From positions 3,973,182 through 3,979,029 of the forward strand of contig CP070688.1 in assembly GCA_020353135.1 (NCBI GenBank): 5,848 nucleotides of DNA. The letters are read 5' to 3'. Below the pieces are notes generated by a model that searched no databases, was not told the DNA's origin, and saw nothing but the letters and a program-made list of their open reading frames with translations. Positions 1 to 5,848 of this stretch are shown piece by piece. Position 1 is the stretch's first letter. Every line of letters starts with the position of its first letter. The stretch comes from Chloroflexota bacterium. Its GTDB lineage: Bacteria > Chloroflexota > Anaerolineae > Promineifilales > Promineifilaceae. Made by a program: the position numbers and the translations under genes.

Positions 1-2003
1 GTGGACGATGGCGCTGCAGGGATCTGGGAATAGGGTGCGCCTTGCCAGTCACGTAAGCCGAAGCGAAGGTAGACCGGGCCGGGTGGGATTCCTGCCGGAA
101 CATCCAGATCCATGAACGTCACAAAACGGTCGCCGGCAATCCATCCGGCCTCTGGATAACCCAACAAAGTCTCGGCTTCTTGCCACACATTGCCGCCCTC
201 GTCCTCGAGGAACAGTTGAGCGTAGCTTAATCTATTAGGCAAGTCATCTCGGTTTTCTGGAATCAACCAGTGTAATACGATCGGCGTCTTCTGGGCCTGG
301 GTCAAAGTTGACGGCATATCGAAGCCTACGAGCGCCGGCCCGTCGACAAATTCCGCCGTCGCTTCGTGTTCAGGGCGCCAACTCAGGCTGGCGGTATCGA
401 GCTGGTAAAGCGTGAATGCCTCATCGCCATTTTCGTGATAGAACTTCTGACCCTGTGAACTCCCTTGCAGCCTTGAAAGAGCCTGCTCGATCAGAGGTTT
501 CTCGTCGCTGACGAAATACCAACCTTGCTCCTGGCCCGGCCGCCAGCCAAAGGTATTAGTGTGATCGAACCAGGTCACCGTCTCACCTTGATAGTACTGA
601 AATTCACGGGGCGTGGTTTCGGCCACATAGTCATAGGCGATGAACAGCTGTGCGCCATCCGGCGGCTGGTTCCGGGCCAAGTAATCGCCCATCTCGGCCA
701 ACCCGGCATGATATACCAGGCGTACATCGTCGTCATTGGCCCACAGGTTGAAGTAATTGTGCCAGGTGCTCATCAAGGTGGCCAAGGCGCCCACTGCCAC
801 CAGTCCGGCCAAGGCGAGCTGCCAGGCGACTTTGTACTGGGGCCAGCGCCTTCGCAGCCAGCCATACACAGAGTCGAGGCCAATAGCCGTAGTCAAGTAG
901 ATAGGGGCGATGGCCCCGGCGGCGCGCAGGAAGGACGTGTCCGCCCCGACTACGAGATTGGGTGCCAGCATGGCAGCCATCCACAGCAATATGAGCCCAT
1001 AGCTCGATCGCCTGTCGGGTTCCCGGCCGCGACGAAAAGCCAGCCAGATAGTCGCGGCGAGACCTATGTAGAAGAAGGCGCCGGAAAGCGGGTCAAAAAC
1101 GGGCCGGGAGTCAAAATGGTAGCGGGCGGCCGTGTCGCCCTGGAAAGTGAACATCAACGGCACAGAGGCGACAGTCTCCAGCAGCGCTCCCGGATCGCCG
1201 TCCAGCGCTTTCTCCAGGCCATTGTAGCCCTGCAGCGAAGCGATTCGCTGGTTGACCTTTTCGGGATAGCGGATCATGTAGATGCCGAAGGGCGCGAAGA
1301 CGATCAGAGCCAGGATCAGGCTCAATAAGAGGCGGCGCCAGATTCGACCGAAGAACGGCCGCCTGGTGAAAGCTATCCAGGCGAACCAGGCCAGGATAAC
1401 CACCGGAAAGATCCGGGATGGGATATACGTGTAAAGTGTCAAACCCAGCGCCAGGCCAGCAGCGATCCACAATCCGAACACCCTACCGGATCGGCGCATA
1501 GCCAGCAGGTACAGGTAAACGGTCAGCGCCGTGAAGAAAGTCAGGCTAACGGCGCGCAGCCCCCAACGAGCCTGCATCAACGGCCAGAGCGAAACGGCGA
1601 TCAGTAGACTGGCTACGAAGCCGATCCGCCGGTTGAAAGCCAACGTCCCAACGCCGTAGGTCAGCAAAACGACGCCAGTCCCAAGAAGGACGGCCGGCAA
1701 ACGAATGGCCAGTACGCTTTGGCCCAGCACTCTGAGCGGCCATACCATGAGGTAAAGAAACAGGGCTTCCCGGCCGTTATTTCCTTCAAAGAAGACCTGC
1801 CACCGTCCTGGACCGAGCTGCAGCGCGTCGATGGCGTTGAAGAGCTCATCGCCGTTCAGCCCAGGCGGGGCGCTCTCAATCCGGTACAGGCGAGGCAATA
1901 GGGAAATTAGGGCCAGGAAAAGCAGAATCAGAATCTCTCGGCCGCGGCCGGCGAGCCAGAAACGTCTGCCCGGGGTCACTTCAGCTGCGGATTTCTCGCT
2001 CAT
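1..2003 (-). CDS. GT39-like polyprenyl-phosphate-dependent membrane glycosyltransferase, 3' end off window
   Basis: Partial gene: 667 codons are open from the ATG at 2003 to the left edge with no stop. The protein starts with a short basic N-terminus and a first membrane helix (about residues 24-40). The loop PPGLNGDE follows, with acidic pair D52-E53, where GT-C enzymes of the ArnT/PMT type (GT39, GT83) carry the catalytic Asp. Next come a GREALFLYL segment, the motif RWGLRA (about 146-151) and a series of hydrophobic helices ending near residue 410. After that there is a soluble part, and from about 560 a beta-rich domain (PIVLHW ... PPGPVYLRFGL) often found at the C-terminus of Chloroflexota members. 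Such enzymes transfer a sugar from a lipid-phosphate donor to an acceptor on the outer face of the membrane; donor and acceptor are unknown here. The start overlaps the stop of the upstream gene by ATGA and has only a weak GGAT ahead, so translation is probably coupled. Family is fairly sure, substrate is not. Confidence 0.85.
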   Translation of the reverse strand, partial: MSEKSAAEVTPGRRFWLAGRGREILILLFLALISLLPRLYRIESAPPGLNGDELFNAIDALQLGPGRWQVFFEGNNGREALFLYLMVWPLRVLGQSVLAIRLPAVLLGTGVVLLTYGVGTLAFNRRIGFVASLLIAVSLWPLMQARWGLRAVSLTFFTALTVYLYLLAMRRSGRVFGLWIAAGLALGLTLYTYIPSRIFPVVILAWFAWIAFTRRPFFGRIWRRLLLSLILALIVFAPFGIYMIRYPEKVNQRIASLQGYNGLEKALDGDPGALLETVASVPLMFTFQGDTAARYHFDSRPVFDPLSGAFFYIGLAATIWLAFRRGREPDRRSSYGLILLWMAAMLAPNLVVGADTSFLRAAGAIAPIYLTTAIGLDSVYGWLRRRWPQYKVAWQLALAGLVAVGALATLMSTWHNYFNLWANDDDVRLVYHAGLAEMGDYLARNQPPDGAQLFIAYDYVAETTPREFQYYQGETVTWFDHTNTFGWRPGQEQGWYFVSDEKPLIEQALSRLQGSSQGQKFYHENGDEAFTLYQLDTASLSWRPEHEATAEFVDGPALVGFDMPSTLTQAQKTPIVLHWLIPENRDDLPNRLSYAQLFLEDEGGNVWQEAETLLGYPEAGWIAGDRFVTFMDLDVPAGIPPGPVYLRFGLRDWQGAPYSQIPAAPSS
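2000..2003 (-). other. ATGA stop/start overlap (translational coupling)
   Basis: On the minus strand the TGA ending the truncated GH13 gene (2002-2000) shares bases with the ATG of the glycosyltransferase gene (2003-2001). There is no good ribosome binding site just upstream, only a GGAT about 13 bases away. Ribosomes finishing the GH13 frame probably restart on the glycosyltransferase. This also fixes the choice of start for the glycosyltransferase. Confidence 0.75.
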
Positions 2004-2917
2004 TGATTTTGTGCAGATCCGTCAACATGTACATCGCCGCTCCGCGGCGCCAGTTCGAAGGTGTGCCCGGCCGCGTCCACGGTACGCGGCTCGCCGCTCA
2101 AGTTAAGGCAGACGGTCACGATCTCGTCGTCGGTTGAGCGCGTATAGGCGTAAGTCCCAGCCTTGGCATCCAGGTAAACCGTCCGTCGCCTTCCCAGCCA
2201 GAGGGCCGGATGCTGGCGGCGAAAGTGGATCAGCCAGTCATAATAAGCCAGGAGCTCGCCGTCCTGATCATCACCCCAGAGCATCGGCAGGCGGGCTTCG
2301 GCCATGTAATGCCGGCCATCGGGCTGCACCATATCGCGATCCTGCGACAGGCCGGCCTCCGTACCAAGGTAGACGATTGGCGGACCGGAGAGAGTAAATT
2401 GGCATAGAGCGGCCAGCTTCAACCTACGCTTGTCGCCGCGGGCCGACCACAAGAAGCGATTGACATCATGGTTATCCAGAAAACTCGGCCGGCTAAAGGC
2501 GGCCGGAAAGATTGCCTCGTGCTTATCCAGCAAGGCATCAAACTCGGCCAGATCCATGCTGCCAAAGGCAAAGGTATTTCGCAGCGCCTGCTGCAAGACG
2601 AAATCCAGGCAACCATGCAGCCGGCCCCAATAGCTGAGTTGCCTTTGCGGCGTCTCCACAACCTCGCCGAAGATCCAGGCCTGTGGCTGGGCCCGGTTGA
2701 CTTCTGCTCGGAAGTCAGTCCAGAAATCGTGGCTGGGCCCCAAGGCGTAATCCAGGCGGCAGCCGTCGAAATCGAACTCAGTTAGCCAGTAACGGACGGC
2801 CGACAACAGGTATTGCCGCGCCGGCTGATGATCGTGCCAAGATCCGCTTTTCCGCTCCTTATAATGCTCGACGCGCCCTTCTTCTGACGATAGAGAACCA
2901 AAGATGAACTCGTTCAT
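2000..2917 (-). pseudogene. GH13 alpha-amylase-family protein lacking the N-terminal half of the barrel
   Basis: The 305-residue product holds the second half of a GH13 catalytic domain. Region II is DGCRLDYALGPSHDFW (nucleophile D56, R54), region III is WIFGEVVE (acid/base E85), and region IV is FLDNHD (D151). A GPPIVYLGTEAGL segment and a C-terminal beta-domain (about 240-295) follow. Homology is convincing only from about residue 27. Region I (the D-x-V-x-N-H strand) and the first three barrel strands are absent. In the neighbouring complete amylase the nucleophile lies about 195 residues into the domain, so roughly 140 residues are missing. None of the other minus-strand frames between 2830 and 2938 restores them. 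The first ATG after the previous stop is at 2917 and no Shine-Dalgarno motif precedes it. A complete barrel cannot form, so hydrolase activity is unlikely. I read it as a remnant, although the remaining frame is intact and all three acidic residues are kept. It is too unlike its neighbour to be a recent copy. Confidence 0.8.
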
Positions 2918-2935
2918 ACTGCGTAGACAGCTGGA

Positions 2936-4732
2936 TTATGGGGAGGACATAAGGATGACGTAGGTGCTTTGTGGCTGCAACGAGGCAAGCGGCGCGTAAT
3001 CGTCGAATCCGCCGGTGGCGTTGACGATTGGCGCTTCCGGGACGCCCTCGCCAAGGATCATCGTCGCTTCGGTCTGGTCGCTCAATGGCCCCGCCGGCAG
3101 CGACAAGCCATAGTCCGTCACCTCCCGGTCGCTGGGATTGATCAGGACCAATAGGGTTTCATCATCGTCGTGCCGTAGCGCTGCGTAGAGCCGTTTAGGA
3201 TTCGACTCAACCAGGGTCCAATCGCCTACCCGCAGAGCCGAGTGCTCGGCACGCAGCCGGATGAGCGACCGGTAGTGGTTCAGGAGCGACTCGGGATCGC
3301 CATCTTGAGCAGCCACGTTGCGCTCCTGAAAATCATCAAATGGCGGCCGCCACGGTTGGCCATCGGTGAAGCCTGCGCCCGGCTCGTCAGCCGTCCACTG
3401 CATCGGCCGGCGAATATCCTCGTCCGGCTTCTCACCCATCATGCCGATCTCTTCTCCGTAGTAGATGAACGGCACGCCCGGAGAGGTCAGTAGCAATGAA
3501 GCGGCCACCTTGGCGGCATTTTCATCTTCCTTCAACTGAGACATCACCCGGTTCTGGTCATGGTTGGTGAGGAAGGTAGCGTATTGTCCGGGCGGATAGG
3601 TATCGACCACCGCCTTCATCTCCTTGGCGAATAAGCTGCCAATGCCGACGCTGCTGCTGCTGAGGCTAGTTTCGGCCAGGTCGAATTGAAACGCGATATC
3701 TACTTCGTCGCCGGTGTAATCCAGAACTTGTCGGGTCGCGGTCCAGGCTTCGCCCACCGCAAACGCATCCGGACTCACATCCTTGTAAAAGGTGAAGAAG
3801 CCCTGTAACCATTCATGGGTAGCAGGGGTATTCTCTTGCAAGGCGCCATCTTCGACCATATGCTTGATGGCATCTAGCCGGAAACCGTCGACGCCCATGT
3901 CTTCCAACCAAAATCGCGCCGCTTCAAAGGCCGCTTCGGTCACTTGCGGATTTTCGTAGTTTAGATCCGGCATCCCGCCCGAAAATACGCCATAATAATA
4001 GTCTTCTCCGATTTTATGCCAGACTTGTTGGCCCCAGGGTCCCCGGTAGCCGGGGTTTTCGTCGGACCAGACGTACCAGTCCCGTCGCCCAGAATCGGGA
4101 TCAAGTGAATCCTGGAACCAGGGATGATCGCGGCCGGTATGATTCATCACCAAGTCGACTATGACCTTGATGCCCCGGGCGTGTGCTTCTTCGATCAGTC
4201 GCCGGAACACCTCTTCCGTTCCGTACTCCTCGTCGATCTTGAAATGGTCGACCACGTCGTAACCGTGGTAGCTGGGCGACTCCATGACCGGCATGAGCCA
4301 GATGCCCGTTACGCCAAGATCGCCGGCCGTCTCCGGATCGCCGTCATTTAGATAGTCCAGCCGCTCGATAAGGCCGTTGATGTCGCCCACGCCGTCGCCG
4401 TCGCTATCTTGGTAGCTACGGACGAAGACTTCATATAAGACTGCGTCGTTCCACCAGGGCGATTCGTCTGGTTCGGCCACCGTCTCCAAGGTTGGAGTAG
4501 CCTCCTCTAGGGAGGTGATCTCCGCTGTTTCGGAGCCAGTCGATTCGGCTGCTTCAGCCAGGGTAGTCGAATTCTCGATTTCATCCGGGTCGTCAAGTGC
4601 GCTGCTGGCGGTCGGTGCGGTTGCGGGCGTGGTCGCCATCGGCGGCGTTACTTCCGGGCTGTTACAGGCCACCAGCGCCAGCAGAACCAGACTAAGCGCA
4701 AGTATTCGTGCTCTGGATTGTTTCGTCTTCAT
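2936..4732 (-). CDS. Surface lipoprotein alpha-amylase, GH13 (GH13_36-like)
   Basis: Complete 598-residue gene. A lipoprotein signal peptide ends in the lipobox LVAC with lipidated C23. A Thr/Ser/Ala/Glu-rich acidic linker (24-91) follows, then the GH13 barrel from WWNDAVLYEVFVRSYQD. Ca-binding-like DSDGDGVGD is at 109-117, region I DLVMNH at 193-198, region V MPDLN at 254-258, region II GFRLDAIKH with nucleophile D287, region III VGEAW with acid/base E328, and region IV FLTNHD with D392. The C-terminal beta-sandwich covers about 505-598. MPDLN in region V is the known mark of the group between oligo-1,6-glucosidases and neopullulanases (GH13_36), which includes other lipoprotein or secreted alpha-amylases. 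The expected role is cleavage of alpha-1,4-glucans, anchored outside the membrane. The start is forced by an in-frame TAG just upstream; no clear Shine-Dalgarno motif is present. The truncated GH13 gene follows in the same frame, 18 bases after the stop. Exact specificity (alpha-amylase or alpha-glucosidase) cannot be told from motifs alone. Confidence 0.93.
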   Translation of the reverse strand: MKTKQSRARILALSLVLLALVACNSPEVTPPMATTPATAPTASSALDDPDEIENSTTLAEAAESTGSETAEITSLEEATPTLETVAEPDESPWWNDAVLYEVFVRSYQDSDGDGVGDINGLIERLDYLNDGDPETAGDLGVTGIWLMPVMESPSYHGYDVVDHFKIDEEYGTEEVFRRLIEEAHARGIKVIVDLVMNHTGRDHPWFQDSLDPDSGRRDWYVWSDENPGYRGPWGQQVWHKIGEDYYYGVFSGGMPDLNYENPQVTEAAFEAARFWLEDMGVDGFRLDAIKHMVEDGALQENTPATHEWLQGFFTFYKDVSPDAFAVGEAWTATRQVLDYTGDEVDIAFQFDLAETSLSSSSVGIGSLFAKEMKAVVDTYPPGQYATFLTNHDQNRVMSQLKEDENAAKVAASLLLTSPGVPFIYYGEEIGMMGEKPDEDIRRPMQWTADEPGAGFTDGQPWRPPFDDFQERNVAAQDGDPESLLNHYRSLIRLRAEHSALRVGDWTLVESNPKRLYAALRHDDDETLLVLINPSDREVTDYGLSLPAGPLSDQTEATMILGEGVPEAPIVNATGGFDDYAPLASLQPQSTYVILMSSP

Positions 4733-4794
4733 CCGAGTAGCAACAAGGGCGTACTAAGTTGCATGCCCCAACATCATCTCCAAGTAGTTGGCAG
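4733..4794. other. Intergenic gap between DUF1269 gene and amylase gene
   Basis: This 62-base spacer is the longest non-coding stretch in the window. On the minus strand a TTGGAG element occurs, but no matching -10 box at proper spacing is convincing. No stable hairpin followed by a T run is seen, so read-through from the DUF1269 gene into the amylase is possible. Confidence 0.4.
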
Positions 4795-5307
4795 TTACTG
4801 GGTTGAAGAACGGCCGTGGCTAGGTGAGATCAGATAACTGTCCTCGATAACCTCAGACTCCACCATTTCGTTGACGACGTTCGCGCCGGATCGCTTAAGG
4901 TCCTTGACGACGAGGTCGCCAGCTTGTTCTTCCACGATGACCACGACGGCCGAACTGCCCGGTTCAAGGCCTTCCTCGACGGCGTTTATCATCTCCTTTG
5001 AGACGCCGGAGTGGGTCAGCTTGGCGATCAGGTCGCCGGCGACGGCGCCGCCGGCGGCGCCCAGCATGGCCGCAGTCACGGGCCCGCCCAGAAGGCCCAA
5101 CATCCCCCCGGCGACCGCGCCGATACGGCGGGCCTTCTTCCTGGGATCGCCCATCAACTTCACTTCGTCTTCGCCATCGGCTGTCTTGACGATGGCTACG
5201 GCCTCGGCAATGCCAACTTCGTCTTGTGACTTATTGTATCTGTCCAGCTGGGCGACAGCCGCTTCGGTATCTCCAGCAAATACGCCAAGAATCAAATGGT
5301 GGCTCAT
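4795..5307 (-). CDS. DUF1269 family protein (function unknown)
   Basis: Complete 170-residue protein. It opens with MSHHLILGVFAGDTEAAVAQL, has an AVAIVKTADGEDEVKL strand region (about 36-51) and a basic DPRKKARR stretch. A long Gly/Ala-rich hydrophobic segment follows (about 62-92, with GGMLGLLGG and GAAGGAVAG), then a helix and EPGSSAVVVIVEE (115-127). This order is that of DUF1269 (PF06897): an alpha/beta fold broken by a glycine-zipper-like segment that may insert into or lie on a membrane. No biochemical role is established for the family. The gene carries an AGAGGA ribosome binding site 11 bases ahead of its ATG, and this site overlaps the stop codon of the truncated gene upstream. Local G+C is very high in the Gly/Ala segment. 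It lies 62 bases upstream of the amylase and could share its transcript, but a functional link is not evident. Confidence 0.85.
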   Translation of the reverse strand: MSHHLILGVFAGDTEAAVAQLDRYNKSQDEVGIAEAVAIVKTADGEDEVKLMGDPRKKARRIGAVAGGMLGLLGGPVTAAMLGAAGGAVAGDLIAKLTHSGVSKEMINAVEEGLEPGSSAVVVIVEEQAGDLVVKDLKRSGANVVNEMVESEVIEDSYLISPSHGRSSTQ

Positions 5308-5318
5308 CTCGTTTCGCT

Positions 5319-5324
5319 TCCTCT
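5319..5324 (-). promoter_or_regulatory. Ribosome binding site of the DUF1269 gene
   Basis: AGAGGA on the minus strand, 11 bases before the ATG at 5307. It overlaps the TAG stop (5325-5323) of the truncated Tat-signal gene. Little room for an own promoter of the DUF1269 gene remains unless the promoter lies within the foreign-looking sequence upstream. Confidence 0.55.
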
Positions 5325-5625
5325 AGTTGCCAGAAGCCATCCAAACCAGATCTTCTGGTTTTTTGAGGTATCTGAGTGAGACCATTAAAAGTGACTCTGC
5401 ACAGCTGTAGCCTTGTCCGAAATAATTCTGTAAAACCTTAGCCATAACCGATTTTTCTACTTTTTTAAGCTCTGCGGGAGAGAGTTCCTCTTTGAGCTCC
5501 TGGGAAACTCGATCTGCGTATTCCGAAAACGGCAATAATCCCGATAATCGACTTCCCAATAACAGGAATGAAGCCGAACCAATGAAATCTCTCCTGGGCA
5601 TCGAAAAATCAATCAGTTTTTTCAT
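5323..5625 (-). pseudogene. C_GCAxxG_C_C-type protein with Tat signal, C-terminally truncated
   Basis: The 100-residue product has a twin-arginine signal (PRRDFIGSASFLLLG, R11-R12), so export in folded form by Tat is predicted; no clear AxA cleavage site is seen, so it may stay anchored. Residues 50-99 (NYFGQGYSCAESLL, then LKKPEDLVWMASG) match the start of the C_GCAxxG_C_C putative redox family (PF09719/TIGR01909). In that family the first cysteine (here C75) is followed by a glycine-rich stretch and the CGAxxG...C...C motif. All of that is missing: after MASG comes one Asn and a TAG. The loss coincides with the change to G+C-rich sequence and with the ribosome binding site of the next gene, so a deletion or insertion joint is likely. 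The start has a strong ribosome binding site. With only one family cysteine left, redox or metal function is unlikely. Family assignment rests on a short stretch and is moderate. Confidence 0.65.
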
Positions 5626-5848
5626 CGTTTTTCACCTCGGATTTATTTTTTTCAGTCGATCCCCCTCCCCAGCTCCGTTCTGGATGCCTGAAGGGCTCGA
5701 CTGAAGTTTTTAGGCCTTTTTCTTCTATTCCTAGACTCTTCTGAATCTCTCTGGCATAGGCCTGCTCCTCTTCTGAAAAATCCGGCGCCCCTACCAGCAA
5801 AAGATTGCTGTAGACAGCTTCATTTCCCACACGATTGGTCATCATTTC
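5609..5848 (-). pseudogene. M20-family (AbgB-like) amidohydrolase remnant, 5' end off window
   Basis: An open frame enters from the right edge and ends with TGA at 5609; 79 residues are visible. The internal Met at 5845 is not a likely start, because the frame stays open past it. The stretch VGAPDFSEEEQAYAREIQKS, then LGIEEKGL and GGGST, matches the late part of M20 peptidase-like amidohydrolases related to aminobenzoyl-glutamate hydrolase subunit B. In those a GGSTDVGDVSW-type motif follows, with about 80 further residues holding metal- and substrate-binding positions. Here the match ends after GGGST. It is replaced by a Lys/Glu/Asn-rich tail of 14 residues over the upstream region of the next gene, whose ribosome binding site it contains. 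I therefore read it as truncated at a joint near 5655. The enzymes of this family cleave amide bonds of N-acyl amino acids or folate breakdown products. The remnant should be inactive. Assignment from memory of the family pattern is moderate. Confidence 0.6.
5632..5638 (-). promoter_or_regulatory. Strong ribosome binding site of the Tat-signal gene
   Basis: GAGGTGA on the minus strand, 6 bases before the ATG at 5625. It fixes that start and lies inside the last codons of the upstream M20 remnant, whose frame ends 17 bases into the Tat-signal gene. A native-looking ribosome binding site inside a broken reading frame suggests that the tail of the M20 frame is really former 5' non-coding sequence. 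Confidence 0.7.

Noticed and set aside
525..1328. Long open frame on the plus strand (267 codons)
   Set aside because: It lies antisense to the glycosyltransferase, which has continuous membrane-protein sequence here. Its product has no recognisable domain, and such frames are expected opposite G+C-rich genes.
2918..2938. Stop-codon read-through giving one double-GH13 protein
   Set aside because: The first GH13 protein is complete with its C-terminal beta-domain, the stop is a plain TAA, and no recoding signal is seen. The second half-barrel would not complete a fold.
3650..3662. GCTGCTGCTGCTG triplet repeat
   Set aside because: It encodes a short Ser run in the amylase, is in frame and too short to suggest phase variation; a triplet unit would not shift the frame.
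4733..4794. Promoter or terminator between the DUF1269 and amylase genes
   Set aside because: No -35/-10 pair with good spacing and no hairpin with a T run could be made out by eye, so none is claimed.
5044..5061. Perfect 18-base G+C palindrome, possible operator or hairpin
   Set aside because: It sits inside the Gly/Ala-rich segment of DUF1269, where GGC and GCC codons produce such symmetry by chance. No T run follows and it is not near a start.
4871..5326. Plus-strand frame of 151 codons opposite the DUF1269 gene
   Set aside because: The minus-strand product matches DUF1269 over its length; the plus-strand product is low-complexity Ser/Pro/Ala and has no family.
4795..5848. Phage, toxin-antitoxin or defence system in the small genes at the right end
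   Set aside because: The three small genes match DUF1269, C_GCAxxG_C_C and M20 patterns; none has nuclease, toxin, integrase or capsid features.

Overview
The window reads almost entirely on the minus strand. It looks like a piece of a bacterial chromosome, probably Chloroflexota (Anaerolineae/Caldilineae-like). This is inferred from the style of the proteins: a large GT39-type membrane glycosyltransferase with a C-terminal beta-rich domain, and a lipoprotein amylase on a Thr/Ser/Glu-rich linker. There is no rRNA or other taxonomic marker, so the assignment is tentative. I found no RNA genes, CRISPR arrays, integrases, transposases or convincing terminators.

In transcription order (right to left) there are two parts. 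The right-hand 520 bases (about 5330-5848) are visibly poorer in G+C and hold two broken genes. The first is the 3' remnant of an M20-family (AbgB-like) amidohydrolase that runs off the right edge. The second is a Tat-signal protein of the C_GCAxxG_C_C type that stops just after its first conserved cysteine region. Each seems to be cut at a sharp point, and the second cut falls on the ribosome binding site of the next gene. The G+C-rich left part (1 to about 5320) holds a DUF1269 protein, a complete surface lipoprotein alpha-amylase (GH13, with the MPDLN motif typical of subfamily GH13_36), a second GH13 protein without its N-terminal half, and a GT39-like glycosyltransferase that runs off the left edge.

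The two GH13 genes lie in the same reading frame, separated by one TAA codon and 18 bases. The truncated GH13 overlaps the glycosyltransferase start by ATGA. The amylase, GH13 remnant and glycosyltransferase are therefore probably co-transcribed, possibly together with the DUF1269 gene 62 bases upstream. The amylase would cleave alpha-1,4-glucans at the cell surface, and the glycosyltransferase would move a sugar from a polyprenyl-phosphate carrier to an unknown acceptor outside the membrane. No direct biochemical link between the two can be read from the sequence.

I do not see a clearly new biological system. The points most worth a second look are the series of truncated genes (M20, C_GCAxxG_C_C, GH13), the composition boundary near 5325, and the same-frame GH13 pair with translational coupling to the glycosyltransferase.
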